A DNA stretch of 64,000 nucleotides, taken from the NCBI RefSeq assembly GCF_000156335.1, contig NZ_DS999214.1:242905-306904 (forward strand), written 5' to 3'. Source of the DNA: Roseobacter sp. GAI101 (lineage in GTDB: Bacteria > Pseudomonadota > Alphaproteobacteria > Rhodobacterales > Rhodobacteraceae). Below are positions 8,629-17,930 of this stretch, piece after piece. Position numbers and translations under genes: made by a program. How positions within the stretch are numbered: the first letter of the stretch is position 1; every line of letters starts with the position of its first letter. The notes under the pieces were generated by a model that saw nothing but the letters and a program-made list of their open reading frames with translations, ran no database searches and was not told where the DNA came from.

Positions 8629-10035
8629 ATGACGGAAACATTCAAAGCACTGAACGGTGGGACCACCGACGTTACAAAGGCGAAACTGGCGGACTTCAAC
8701 GCGTCGCTCAGCGGTGACCTGATCGGCAAGGGGGACGGCGGTTACGATGATGCCCGCAGCTTGTGGAACGGCATGATCGACCGGTATCCCAGTCAGATCG
8801 TTCGCGCGCGGAACACGAATGACATTCGGCTGGCGGTGGACTTTGCGCGCGAGAATGGCCTTTTGCTGGCGGTCAAAAGCGGCGGCCACCAGATTGCAGG
8901 TCACGCGGTTGCCGACGACGCGCTTTTGCTAGACCTTTCGCAGATGCGGGCGGTCGATGTCGATCTCGACAAGGCGACCGCAATCGTGCAGCCCGGCTGC
9001 CTTCTGTCCGACGTGGATCAAGCTACACAGGTTCACGGCCTTGCCGTGCCGCTTGGCATCAACTCGACCACGGGCGTTTCTGGGCTGACCTTGGGGGGCG
9101 GGTTTGGCTGGATCACGGGCAAGCATGGCTTGACGATCGACAATCTGCTGTCGGCGGACGTGGTCTGTGCCGATGGTGTCGTGCGCGTCGCGAGCGAGAT
9201 GGAGAACAGCGATCTGTTCTGGGCCATTCGCGGTGGCGGCGGTAACTTTGGCGTCGTCTCCTCTTTTGAATTTGCGCTGCACCCGATCGGGCCAGAGGTG
9301 CTTTCGGGTCTGATTGTGCACCCCTTGGCGGATGCGCGCGCCCTGCTGCAAAGCTATCGTGACATCTGTGCCCGCGCGCCCGATGCGCTGACCGTCTGGG
9401 CGGTCATGCGGCAGGCACCGCCGCTGCCATTTCTCCCCGAAGAGTGGCATGGCAAGGAAGTGCTGATCTTTGCTGCGTGCTATGCGGGCGATATGAAGGA
9501 AGGCGAGAAAGCGCTGGAAGAGTTGCGCGATCTGGGACATCCGATTGCAGACGTGATCGGTCCTAACCCTTATGCGGGCTGGCAACAGGCCTTTGATCCG
9601 CTTTTGACGCCCGGCGCGCGCAACTATTGGAAAAGCAATGATTTTCTGGAGCTTTCAGACGAGGTTATTGATATCTCCCTTGCGGCGGTTGCGGCCCTGC
9701 CGGACCCGCAGTCGGAAATCTTTATCGCCCATCTTGGGGGGGGCATGGCCCGCGTTGACGCCGCGGCCACACCGTTCCCGCAACGGAACCGGCACTTCGT
9801 GATGAACGTCCACACGCGGTGGTCGGATCCTGCGCTGGACAAGACGTGCATCGATTGGGCGCGCGATCTTTCCGATCGGACAGAACCCAAATCCGCAGGC
9901 AGCGTCTATGTCAATTTCATGCCGTCTGACGATGGCCGGATGGCCGAGGCCTATGGCCCCAACATTGAAAAACTGCGTCGGATCAAGGCAACCTATGATC
10001 CCAACAACCAGTTCCGTCTGAATCACAACCTATAA
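8629..10035 (+). CDS. FAD-linked oxidase of the berberine-bridge (BBE) type
   Basis: A 468-residue flavoenzyme. The FAD_binding_4 domain covers roughly residues 45-210 (PSQIVRARNTNDIRLAVDFA, LAVKSGGHQIAG, TTGVSGLTLGGGFGWITGKH). The His in SGGHQ is the usual site for covalent FAD attachment. In many BBE enzymes a Cys supplies the second link; here the region reads LGGGFGWITGKHGLTIDN, so a single link is likelier. The C-terminal BBE motif is YVNFMPSDDG...YGPNIEKLRRIKATYDPNNQF. The start at 8629 follows GGGAGAG. Substrate unknown; relatives oxidise sugars, alkaloids or phenolics. The divergent HxlR regulator suggests inducible use. Confidence 0.88.
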   Translation: MTETFKALNGGTTDVTKAKLADFNASLSGDLIGKGDGGYDDARSLWNGMIDRYPSQIVRARNTNDIRLAVDFARENGLLLAVKSGGHQIAGHAVADDALLLDLSQMRAVDVDLDKATAIVQPGCLLSDVDQATQVHGLAVPLGINSTTGVSGLTLGGGFGWITGKHGLTIDNLLSADVVCADGVVRVASEMENSDLFWAIRGGGGNFGVVSSFEFALHPIGPEVLSGLIVHPLADARALLQSYRDICARAPDALTVWAVMRQAPPLPFLPEEWHGKEVLIFAACYAGDMKEGEKALEELRDLGHPIADVIGPNPYAGWQQAFDPLLTPGARNYWKSNDFLELSDEVIDISLAAVAALPDPQSEIFIAHLGGGMARVDAAATPFPQRNRHFVMNVHTRWSDPALDKTCIDWARDLSDRTEPKSAGSVYVNFMPSDDGRMAEAYGPNIEKLRRIKATYDPNNQFRLNHNL

Positions 10036-10531
10036 TGACGCGGACGCCTGGCACGGTACATTGTGGTCTTTGTGTCAGGCAATCTGTTGTGTTTTTGGGT
10101 GCGGTGATCGGCTTTGGAAGTGGAAAAGAAGCTTGGGGGCCTTGGGGCTGTTGAAGCGGTAGCGGTTGGAATTTATGGTTATTCCCTGCTGCATCAAGCT
10201 TCTCTTGCCTATGGCGAAGCGTTCTTTCCAGTGGATTCCTTGCTGCGACCGAAGTCATGCGGGTATCACGCGAAGAGATTGTCGAGCCCTGCGCCGCAGT
10301 CATCAAGGCTGCCGGTTTGGATGCGGCGTAAGCCATCGCCAATGAGACGGAATTCGGCCTTTCGTCCGACATCTGCACGTCATCTCTCCTGCACATACGC
10401 ACCCGATAGACAAGTAGAGCTTGTCTATGGCCTGCTTTTCTTGATTTCGCAGATATGCGAACACAGGCACTGTAAGCATAAACGGGCGTGATCGGTTGAT
10501 CGGCGTCACATTCAAGCAAGGATAAACGATA
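10036..10531 (+). other. Intergenic stretch with gene debris
   Basis: No intact gene. Just past the flavoprotein stop is an imperfect dyad (GCCTGGCA at about 10048 with TGTCAGGC at about 10074), followed shortly by a T-rich run, which may be a terminator. The part 10213-10391 is a decayed aldehyde dehydrogenase tail described separately. The rest, including an open frame starting at 10114, matches nothing recognisable. AAGGATAAACG precedes the next start. Confidence 0.5.
10213..10391 (+). pseudogene. Aldehyde dehydrogenase C-terminal remnant
   Basis: In one frame from 10236 the DNA reads FLAATEVMRVSREEIVEPCA, then AVIKAAGLDAA, a TAA stop (10329-10331), then AIANETEFGLSSDICTSSL. This lines up closely with the conserved end of NAD-dependent aldehyde dehydrogenases (MRVAREEIFGPVA...ALAIANDTEFGLSAGI). 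Just upstream, GEAFFPVD in a neighbouring frame matches the preceding family segment, so a frameshift lies near 10235. No catalytic part is left. The operon downstream starts 140 bases later with a ThDP enzyme, so an aldehyde-oxidising step may once have been encoded here. Confidence 0.75.
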
Positions 10532-12205
10532 ATGGCGCGACACGGTGGTCAACTTCTGGTCGAAAGTCTTGTGGCACTTGGCGCAAAGAAAAGTTTCGGT
10601 GTTCCGGGTGAAAGCTATCTGGCGGTGCTTGATGCGCTGCATGACACCAAGGGCAAGCTGGATTTTGTCCTGTGCCGCAATGAAGGCGGTGCCGCGTTCA
10701 TGGCTGCGGCCTATGGCAAGCTGACCGGCATTCCCGGCATCTGCCTCGTGACACGCGGACCCGGGGTTACCAACGCGTCGATCGGCATTCACACCGCGAT
10801 GCAAGACAGCTGCCCCATGCTGGTTTTCGTGGGCCAGGTCGGTACCGACATGAGGGGCCGCGAGGCGTTTCAGGAAATCGACTATCGCGCGATGTTCGGA
10901 TCGGTGGCGAAATGGGCCGTCGAAATCGACGACGTTGACCGCATCCCTGAAATTCTGGCAAGGGCCTGGAAGACGGCGACGACAGGCCGCCCTGGTCCCG
11001 TGGTCATCGCACTGCCCGAAGACATGCTGACCAGCGCCACGGACGTGGCCCCGCTGCGCGGACCTGCTGCGTACCCCGAGCCTGAGCCCGCAGCACAGGC
11101 GCTGGCACAGGCCCGCGAGATGCTTGCAGGAGCCGCACGGCCATTGATCATCTATGGCGGGTGCAACTGGACGGCCCAAGGCAGCGCCGCGCTGCAATCC
11201 TTTGCCGAAGCCTCTGATATTCCTGTCGTCTCGGTATTCCGCTATCAGGATCAATACGACAACTTCTCGCCGACATTCTGTGGCGAGGCTGGGGTCGGCA
11301 TGGTGGCGTCGGTCAAGAAACTGATCGTCGAGGCCGATGTTATCCTGGCCGTCAACAACCGCTTTGGCGAGAACTCGACTGATGGCTACACGCTGCTGGA
11401 TGTGCCGCTGCCGAAACAGCGCCTGATCCACGTGCACGGGTCCGATCTGGAACTAGGCAAGGTTTATCAGCCCGAACTGGGCATTCAGGCGGGGCCGAAC
11501 GCATTTGCCAAGGCATTGGCGGCGGCACCTGTGTCGGGCGATTGGGCCGCTTGGCGGGCAGAAGGGCGCGCGGCGTTCGAGGCCGGTTTCGATCTGGGCG
11601 ATCTGCCATCACCCGTTGACATGGGCAAGGTCACCGCGCACCTGCGCGATATCCTGCCCGACGACGTAATCCTGACCAACGGGGCCGGAAACTTTACGGT
11701 CTGGCCCAACAAGTTCTTCAAATTCGGCCCCGATGCGCGGCTGCTGGCTCCGCAATCTGGCGCGATGGGGTACGGCGTGCCTGCGGCGGTGGCGGCCAAA
11801 CTCGCCCATCCTGACCGGGCTGTCGTCTGTTTCGCGGGGGATGGCGATTTCCAGATGAATTGTCAGGAACTGGCCACCGCGGCACAGGCAGGCGCACAGC
11901 CGATCATTCTGATCCTGAACAACGGCATCTACGGTACAATCCGTGCCCACCAAGAACGTCACTATCCGGCCCGCGTGTCCGGGACCGAGATGGTAAACCC
12001 CGATTTCGTGGCGCTGGCCAAGGCCTATGGCTTTCATGCCGAACATGTCGCGACAACGGACGCATTCGCAGCCGCCTTTGACCGCGCGCTGGCTTCGAAC
12101 ACCGGTGCTGTGCTTGATCTTGATATCTCGCCCGAGGCGCTGACCCCGCGGGTCACGTTGTCCCAGATGCGCGACGCCGCGCTGAAAGCAAAGGAAAACG
12201 CATGA
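10532..12205 (+). CDS. Thiamine-diphosphate enzyme, acetolactate-synthase-like
   Basis: A 557-residue ThDP-dependent enzyme of the acetolactate synthase/decarboxylase/oxalyl-CoA group. The catalytic Glu that activates the cofactor is E51 (CRNEGGAAFMA). The ThDP/Mg motif runs GDGDFQMNC to LILNNGIYG, about residues 435-467. The order is the normal PYR, central, PP domains. It is first of an overlapping operon: its stop overlaps the hyuA start (ATGA). With no regulatory subunit and a catabolic setting it is unlikely to be the biosynthetic acetolactate synthase. A 2-oxo acid decarboxylase or carboligase acting on the aminotransferase product is a reasonable guess. Confidence 0.87.
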   Translation: MARHGGQLLVESLVALGAKKSFGVPGESYLAVLDALHDTKGKLDFVLCRNEGGAAFMAAAYGKLTGIPGICLVTRGPGVTNASIGIHTAMQDSCPMLVFVGQVGTDMRGREAFQEIDYRAMFGSVAKWAVEIDDVDRIPEILARAWKTATTGRPGPVVIALPEDMLTSATDVAPLRGPAAYPEPEPAAQALAQAREMLAGAARPLIIYGGCNWTAQGSAALQSFAEASDIPVVSVFRYQDQYDNFSPTFCGEAGVGMVASVKKLIVEADVILAVNNRFGENSTDGYTLLDVPLPKQRLIHVHGSDLELGKVYQPELGIQAGPNAFAKALAAAPVSGDWAAWRAEGRAAFEAGFDLGDLPSPVDMGKVTAHLRDILPDDVILTNGAGNFTVWPNKFFKFGPDARLLAPQSGAMGYGVPAAVAAKLAHPDRAVVCFAGDGDFQMNCQELATAAQAGAQPIILILNNGIYGTIRAHQERHYPARVSGTEMVNPDFVALAKAYGFHAEHVATTDAFAAAFDRALASNTGAVLDLDISPEALTPRVTLSQMRDAALKAKENA

Positions 12206-14280
12206 CGCAGGCACAGGAAATCCGCCTTGGTGCGGATATTGGCGGCACCTTTACCGACATCGCGCTGGACGTGGGGGGCGTCATGCATTCGTCCAAAGTG
12301 CTGACCAACTATAAGGCCCCCGAACAGGCCATTCTTGACGGCATTGCCATCGTGACCGAACAGGCGGGCATCGCGCTGTCGGACATCGACATCATCATTC
12401 ACGGCACCACCCTTGCGACCAATGCGCTGATTGAGCGGCGCGGCGCACGGACCGCCCTGGTGACGACGGAAGGTTTCCGGGATGTGATCGAAATGCGGTC
12501 GGAAAACCGCTTTGCCCAATATGACCTGAACATCCAGTTGCCCCCGCCGCTGATCCCGCGCGAGGACCGGTTTCCCGTCAAGGGCCGGATCGGCGCGCAA
12601 GGTCAAGAGCTTCAACCGCTGGATGAAGCGGCGCTTGAAGCGCTCGCCGACACGCTCAAGGCCGAAGGCTTTGCCGCCGTGGCGATCGGGTTCATCCATT
12701 CCTATCTGAACGGCACGCACGAGGAACGCGCGCGCGAGATTCTGGCGGCAAAACTTGACGTGCCGATCTCGATCTCGTCCGAAGTATCCCCGCAGATGCG
12801 CGAGTTCGAGCGGTTCAACACCGTCTGCGCCAACGCCTATGTGCGCCCGCAGATGGAAAGCTATCTGGCACGGCTGCAAACACGCGTCAAAGAGATGGGG
12901 GCGACCTGTCCGGTATTCATGATCCACTCGGGGGGCGGGTTGATCTCGGTCGAAACGGCGTCGGCCTTTCCGGTGCGTCTGATTGAATCCGGTCCTGCCG
13001 GGGGGGCGATCTTTGCCGCAGATGTGGCGCAGCGCTTCGGGCTGGAAAACGTCGTCAGCTTTGACATGGGTGGCACCACTGCCAAGATCTGCCTGATCGA
13101 GGATTTCCAGCCCCAGACGGCCCGGACCTTTGAAGTTGCGCGCACCTACCGTTTTGCCAAAGGATCGGGCATGCCGATTTCCATTCCTGTGATCGAAATG
13201 ATCGAGATCGGGGCAGGGGGCGGGTCCATCGCCTGGGTCGACGCCATGGGACGCATCCAGACCGGGCCGGAATCTGCCGGGTCGGAACCGGGACCCGCCT
13301 GTTATGGGCGCGGGGGTGCGCGCCCCGCGATCACCGACGCCGATCTGGTTCTGGGCAAGATCGATCCCGACAACTTTGCCGGCGGCAAGATCAAGCTGTC
13401 GGTCGATGCCGCCCGCGCTGCCATCGGCCGCGAAGTGGGTGACAAGCTTCAGATTGACCCGCAGGCGGCAGCCTTTGGCATCGCCGAGGTGGTTGACGAG
13501 AACATGGCCAATGCGGCCCGCGTGCACGCGGTCGAAAACGGCAAGAACATCGGTGACAACGTGATGATCGCCTTTGGGGGGGCCGCCCCGCTGCACGCTG
13601 CGCGGTTGTGCGAAAAGCTGTCGATCGACATGTGTCTGATCCCGCAAGGGGCGGGCGTCGGGTCTGCCATCGGCTTTCTCAAGGCACCGTTCGGCTACGA
13701 GGCGCTTGCCTCGCAGATCGCACGCCTGAGCGAATTTGATCCGGACGCGACCAACGCGATGCTGGCAGGGTTGAAGACCACCGCGGAAAGCTTTGTGCGC
13801 GCCGGTACCGCCGGCGAGATTGTGCGCGAGATCACGGCCTTTATGCGCTACGCGGGGCAGGGCTGGGAAATTCCGGTCACCATGCCGGACCGCGCCTTTA
13901 CCGCAGATGACAAGGCCATGATCGAAGAGACGTTCCGCGCCCGCTATGCGCAGTTCTTTGGCCGTGCGGTCGAAGGCCCCGAGATTGAGTTCGTCACTTG
14001 GTCCGTCAAGGCGCACGACATTCGTCCCGCACCTGCGCCGGTAACCCTGACCGATGATGGTGCGGTGGCGGGTGCTGCCCTGACCCGCGCCGTGTTCGAC
14101 CCCGCCACCGGCGCAGAGTTGACCACAACGATCGTTGAACGTGACAGCCTGCAAAGCGGCGCGCGTGTCACCGGCCCGGCCGTCATCGTCGAGAGTGAAA
14201 CCTCGACTGTCGTCACCTCGCCCTTTGATGCCGTGATCCAGCCCGACGGCACGATTCTGTTGATCCGGAAAGGACACTGA
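12202..14280 (+). CDS. hyuA: Hydantoinase/oxoprolinase subunit A
   Basis: ATP-binding subunit of a HyuA/HyuB-type enzyme, which opens a cyclic amide or carboxylates a ketone at the cost of ATP. The 692-residue protein has the N-terminal Hydant_A_N domain starting RLGADIGGTFTDIALD (ASKHA phosphate-binding loop) and STTLATNALIERRG-like text (GTTLATNALIERRGARTALV). The Hydantoinase_A core has SFDMGGTTAKICLI and GAGGGSIAWVD, and the C-terminus has MRYAGQGWEIPV. It overlaps the gene before by 4 bases and is 1 base from hyuB. Candidate substrates in the family are hydantoins, 5-oxoproline, N-methylhydantoin, acetone and acetophenone; which one is not decided by sequence. Confidence 0.92.
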   Translation: MTQAQEIRLGADIGGTFTDIALDVGGVMHSSKVLTNYKAPEQAILDGIAIVTEQAGIALSDIDIIIHGTTLATNALIERRGARTALVTTEGFRDVIEMRSENRFAQYDLNIQLPPPLIPREDRFPVKGRIGAQGQELQPLDEAALEALADTLKAEGFAAVAIGFIHSYLNGTHEERAREILAAKLDVPISISSEVSPQMREFERFNTVCANAYVRPQMESYLARLQTRVKEMGATCPVFMIHSGGGLISVETASAFPVRLIESGPAGGAIFAADVAQRFGLENVVSFDMGGTTAKICLIEDFQPQTARTFEVARTYRFAKGSGMPISIPVIEMIEIGAGGGSIAWVDAMGRIQTGPESAGSEPGPACYGRGGARPAITDADLVLGKIDPDNFAGGKIKLSVDAARAAIGREVGDKLQIDPQAAAFGIAEVVDENMANAARVHAVENGKNIGDNVMIAFGGAAPLHAARLCEKLSIDMCLIPQGAGVGSAIGFLKAPFGYEALASQIARLSEFDPDATNAMLAGLKTTAESFVRAGTAGEIVREITAFMRYAGQGWEIPVTMPDRAFTADDKAMIEETFRARYAQFFGRAVEGPEIEFVTWSVKAHDIRPAPAPVTLTDDGAVAGAALTRAVFDPATGAELTTTIVERDSLQSGARVTGPAVIVESETSTVVTSPFDAVIQPDGTILLIRKGH

Positions 14281-14281
14281 T

Positions 14282-15901
14282 ATGTCTCAAGTCGATGAAA
14301 TTCGCATGCAGGTGATGTGGAACCGCCTGATCTCCGTGGTCGAGGAACAGGCAATGACGCTATTGCGCACCGCCTTTTCCACCAGTGTACGCGAGGCAGG
14401 CGACCTGTCGGCCGGTGTGTACAATGCCAAAGGCGCAATGCTGGCGCAGGCGGTGACCGGCACGCCGGGTCATGTGAACACGATGGCCGAAGCGGTCGGC
14501 AACTTTCTGGCAGCGATTCCGCGTCAGAACATGTTTCCCGGTGACACCTACGTTACCAACGACCCGTGGTTGGGCACGGGCCACCTGCATGACATCACCA
14601 TGGTCACGCCCGTATTCAACGGCGAAGAGCTGATCGGCTTTTTTGCCTGCACGGCCCATGTGGTTGACGTGGGCGGGCGCGGGTTTGGTGCCGATGGCAA
14701 ATCAGTCTACGAAGAAGGCATCCAGATCCCGATCATGAAGTTCGCCGAACGCGGCGTGGTGAACGAGGTGCTGGTCAGCCTTCTGCGGGCCAACGTGCGC
14801 GAGGCAAATCAGGTGGTCGGTGACCTCTATTCACTGGCGGCCTGCAACGACGTGGGTCTTAAACGCCTTTTGGAGATGCTTGACGAAATCGGTCTGCCGA
14901 ACCTCGACAAGCTGGGTGATTTCATCCTGTCGCGGACCCACGCGGCGGTGATGGAGCGTATTGCGGCGCTGCCCAAAGGCGCATGGTCGAATGAATTGCT
15001 GACCGATGGCTATGACGAGCCCGTCAATCTGGTTGCCAAGGTGACAATCGAAGAGTCCCGCGTTCATGTGGATTTCGACGGCTCTTCGGCGATCAGCCGC
15101 TGGGGCATCAACTGTCCGATGATCTACGCCAAAGCCTATGCCTGCTATGCGATCAAATGCGTGGTGGCCCCCGACATTCCGAACAATGCAGCTTCGTTGG
15201 CGGCATTCGAGGTGACATCCCCCGTCAACATCGTGAATGCCGAACGGCCTGCACCGGTCAGCTTGCGCCATGTCATCGGGCATATGGTGCCCGACGTGGT
15301 CTTGGGTGCGTTGGCTCAGGCCCTGCCGGGGCAAATCCAGGCCGAAGGGGCCGGGGCGCTGTGGAACATCCATATCTCCGCTCGGCCTGCTGCGGGTCAT
15401 GAGGGACGGCGGTCCGAAGTGCTGATGTTCAACTCGGGCGGCATGGGCGCGCGGCCCACGCTGGACGGTCTTAGCGCGACCGCCTTCCCGTCGGGGGTGC
15501 ACACCATGCCGATCGAGGCGACGGAACATGCCGGCCCGGTCGTGATCTGGCGCAAGGAACTGCGTCCGGATTCCGGCGGTGACGGTACATTCAGGGGCGG
15601 TCTGGGCCAGCGCATCGAAATCGCACCCGCCGACGGGCACGAGTTCGAATTTTCGGCGATGTTCGACCGCGTCGGCACCGCGCCTTTGGGGCGTGAGGGC
15701 GGGTTGCCGGGGGCCACGGGCAGCGTGGCGCTGGATGACGGCACAAAACTGCGGCCCAAGGGCTGGCAGTTCGTCCCGGCGGGCAAACGCCTTGTCCTGA
15801 ACGCGCCGGGGGGCGGCGGCTATGGTGATCCGGCCAATCGGACCGCCGAAAGCCGCGCGGAAGATCTGCGCAAGGGCTATGTCACGGAGCCAGGCAAATG
15901 A
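14282..15901 (+). CDS. hyuB: Hydantoinase/oxoprolinase subunit B
   Basis: Partner of HyuA, 539 residues, HyuB family over almost its full length. Recognisable segments are LLRTAFSTSVREAGDLSAGV, GTPGHVNTMAEAV, YVTNDPWLGTGHLHDITMVTP, and the glycine-rich end NAPGGGGYGDPANR. The subunit supplies much of the active site in the complex and binds metal in known members. Its stop overlaps the following aminotransferase start (ATGA), so synthesis is coupled. Sizes of both subunits match the split HyuA+HyuB form, not the fused oxoprolinase. Confidence 0.92.
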   Translation: MSQVDEIRMQVMWNRLISVVEEQAMTLLRTAFSTSVREAGDLSAGVYNAKGAMLAQAVTGTPGHVNTMAEAVGNFLAAIPRQNMFPGDTYVTNDPWLGTGHLHDITMVTPVFNGEELIGFFACTAHVVDVGGRGFGADGKSVYEEGIQIPIMKFAERGVVNEVLVSLLRANVREANQVVGDLYSLAACNDVGLKRLLEMLDEIGLPNLDKLGDFILSRTHAAVMERIAALPKGAWSNELLTDGYDEPVNLVAKVTIEESRVHVDFDGSSAISRWGINCPMIYAKAYACYAIKCVVAPDIPNNAASLAAFEVTSPVNIVNAERPAPVSLRHVIGHMVPDVVLGALAQALPGQIQAEGAGALWNIHISARPAAGHEGRRSEVLMFNSGGMGARPTLDGLSATAFPSGVHTMPIEATEHAGPVVIWRKELRPDSGGDGTFRGGLGQRIEIAPADGHEFEFSAMFDRVGTAPLGREGGLPGATGSVALDDGTKLRPKGWQFVPAGKRLVLNAPGGGGYGDPANRTAESRAEDLRKGYVTEPGK

Positions 15902-17103
15902 CTCATATCGCAAACCGGCTTTCAGTCGTGAAGCCATCGGCTTCCATGGCCGTCAGCCAGGCCGCGAAGGACCTTGCGGCGACGGGCGTGGATGTCTGTA
16001 ATCTGGGATTGGGAGAACCCGATTTCCCGACGCCCGCCCACATCACCGAAGCCGCCTTTGCTGCCGCCCGGTCCGAACGCATGCTGTACACAGCGGCGGT
16101 CGGCACGGCCGATTGCCGCAAATCCGTGGCGGACAAGTTCCAGCGGGAAAACGGGCTGGACTACGGGATAGACGAGATTGCGGTGGCCAACGGGGCCAAG
16201 CAGATCATCTTCAACGCGCTGATGGCCACGGTGGAAGATGGGGATGAACTGATCTTGCCCGCACCCTATTTCGTGTCCTATCCCGAAATGGCCAAGCTGT
16301 TCGGCGGTGTTCCCGTGACGCCTGCCTGCCCGGCCGAAAACGGTTTCCGCCTGACGCCAGAGGTGCTGGAGGCCGCAATCACCGACAAGACCCGCTGGCT
16401 GTTCCTCAACATGCCGGGCAACCCGTCGGGGGCGGTCTATTCGCGCGCGCAGCTCGAAGCGCTTGGCGCAGTGCTTGAAAAGCATCCGCAGGTGATGATC
16501 CTGTCCGATGAAATCTACGAGCACATTGTTTTCGACGGACGGTCCTTTGTGTCGTTCGGCGCGGCATGTCCGCAGTTGCGCGACCGGACGCTGATCGTCA
16601 ACGGCGTGTCGAAAGCCTATGCAATGACTGGCTGGCGCGTTGGGTACGCCGCAGGGCCAAAAGATTTGATCAAGGCGATGGCCACGATCCAGAGCCAGTC
16701 CTGCACGTCGGTCTGCACCCCCGCGCAGATCGCGACGCAGGCGGCGCTTGACGGTCCGCAGGACGAAGTGCTGCGTTTTCGCGCCGCGTTCGAGCGCCGC
16801 AGGGATCTGGTCGTTGCCGGCATTCAGGGGATCGAAGGACTGACGCTCGATCCGCCCGAGGGTGCCTTTTACGCCTATATCGGGTGCGCGGCCCTGATCG
16901 GGGCGACCACAGGACAGGGCGAGGTTCTGAAAGACGACATCGCCGTCACGCAATATCTGCTGAACGAAGGCCGGGTGGCCGCCGTGCCGGGCACCGCCTA
17001 CGGGCTGTCGCCGTTCTTTCGTATTTCGACGGCCACATCCGAAGCAGAACTGACAAAGGCTGTTACCCGCATTGCGGACGCGGTGGGCAAACTGAGTTTC
17101 TGA
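15898..17103 (+). CDS. Class I PLP-dependent aminotransferase, aspartate-aminotransferase-like
   Basis: A 401-residue fold-type I aminotransferase. The PLP Schiff-base lysine is K239 (NGVSKAYAMTGWRVGYAAGP). Other marks are LGLGEPDFPTP near the start, YTAAVGTADCRKSVADKF, NMPGNPSGAVYS (Asn binding PLP), and LSDEIYEHIVFDGRSF. The C-terminal Arg that holds the alpha-carboxylate is in PFFRISTATS. It is co-translated with hyuB. A role in removing the amino group from an amino acid released by the HyuAB reaction, yielding a 2-oxo acid for the ThDP enzyme, fits the gene order but is inference. Confidence 0.9.
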   Translation: MTHIANRLSVVKPSASMAVSQAAKDLAATGVDVCNLGLGEPDFPTPAHITEAAFAAARSERMLYTAAVGTADCRKSVADKFQRENGLDYGIDEIAVANGAKQIIFNALMATVEDGDELILPAPYFVSYPEMAKLFGGVPVTPACPAENGFRLTPEVLEAAITDKTRWLFLNMPGNPSGAVYSRAQLEALGAVLEKHPQVMILSDEIYEHIVFDGRSFVSFGAACPQLRDRTLIVNGVSKAYAMTGWRVGYAAGPKDLIKAMATIQSQSCTSVCTPAQIATQAALDGPQDEVLRFRAAFERRRDLVVAGIQGIEGLTLDPPEGAFYAYIGCAALIGATTGQGEVLKDDIAVTQYLLNEGRVAAVPGTAYGLSPFFRISTATSEAELTKAVTRIADAVGKLSF

Positions 17104-17111
17104 GGCACCTC

Positions 17112-17930
17112 ATGACCAAACCTTTCAAAAAGATACTGATCACCGGGGCGGCGGGACGTCTGGGAACGGAACTGCGGCATGGGCTTGCACCACTTGCCGA
17201 AACTCTTCGTCTTTCTGACCGCGTGGCCTGCGAAAACCTGTCCAGCCATGAAGAAATGGTGGTTTGCGATCTGTCCGACGAAAAGGCCACCATGGCGCTT
17301 CTGGAGGGCTGCGATGCGGTCGTGCACATGGGCGGCGCGCCACTTGAACGACCCTGGCAGGAAATCCTTGATAGCAACATTCGCGGTTCCTACCACATTT
17401 TTGAAGGGGCACGGAAACACGGCGTCAAGCGCGTCATCTATGCGTCTTCGGTTCATGCCATCGGCTATCACAAGATTGACGATGGCATCAAAGGCGATGC
17501 AACAGGGCGGCCTGACAGCCTGTATGGCGTGTCCAAATGCTTTGTCGAAGCCCTTGCCAGCCTTTACTATGACAAATTCGGGATCGAGAGCAGCTGCGTG
17601 CGCATATTCTCGTCCTTCCCGGAACCTGCGGACCGGCGCATGCTGTGGTCCTGGCTTAGCTTTGGCGACTGCATCCGGATGATCAGCGCCTGTCTGACCG
17701 CCCCGCATCTGGGGGCCACCGTGATGGCAGGGATGTCGGACAATACCGTCAAGCCAGTCGACACCTCGAGCGCTGGCCATGTCGGCTATGTGCCACAGGA
17801 CAGCGCCGAGAGTTTTCGCGCTTCTGTCGAGGCAAAAACAGAACCCGCGGACCCCAATGCAGCATCGACGCGCTGCATCGGCGGTTGGTTCGTCGACCTT
17901 GGTCATCAAGACGATGCGGCCGCGGCGTGA
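17112..17930 (+). CDS. NAD-dependent SDR of the uronate-dehydrogenase type
   Basis: A 272-residue extended short-chain dehydrogenase. It has the Rossmann motif ITGAAGRLG (residues 9-17), an acidic CDLSD, the catalytic SSVHAIGY and YGVSKCF (Tyr and Lys), and RIFSSFPEPADRRML...WLS. The latter closely resembles bacterial uronate dehydrogenases, which oxidise galacturonate or glucuronate to the lactone. The open frame extends upstream into the previous gene, but the ATG at 17112 starts directly at the Rossmann fold. Its stop overlaps the GTG start of the next gene. Its place in an amino-compound operon is odd; the substrate may be a sugar-acid conjugate. Confidence 0.85.
   Translation: MTKPFKKILITGAAGRLGTELRHGLAPLAETLRLSDRVACENLSSHEEMVVCDLSDEKATMALLEGCDAVVHMGGAPLERPWQEILDSNIRGSYHIFEGARKHGVKRVIYASSVHAIGYHKIDDGIKGDATGRPDSLYGVSKCFVEALASLYYDKFGIESSCVRIFSSFPEPADRRMLWSWLSFGDCIRMISACLTAPHLGATVMAGMSDNTVKPVDTSSAGHVGYVPQDSAESFRASVEAKTEPADPNAASTRCIGGWFVDLGHQDDAAAA

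Noticed and set aside
10114..10491. 125-codon plus-strand frame in the gap before the ThDP gene
   Set aside because: It crosses the aldehyde dehydrogenase remnant in the wrong frame and has no matching domain.
9983..11437. 484-codon minus-strand open frame over the ThDP gene start
   Set aside because: Antisense to conserved ThDP motifs; its C-terminal part over 10036-10300 was examined as a possible transposase but no family phrase was found.
12034..14277. 747-codon minus-strand open frame opposite hyuA
   Set aside because: HyuA motifs on the plus strand are unmistakable; the reverse frame is a GC-skew shadow with His/Arg/Gly-rich text and no ribosome site.
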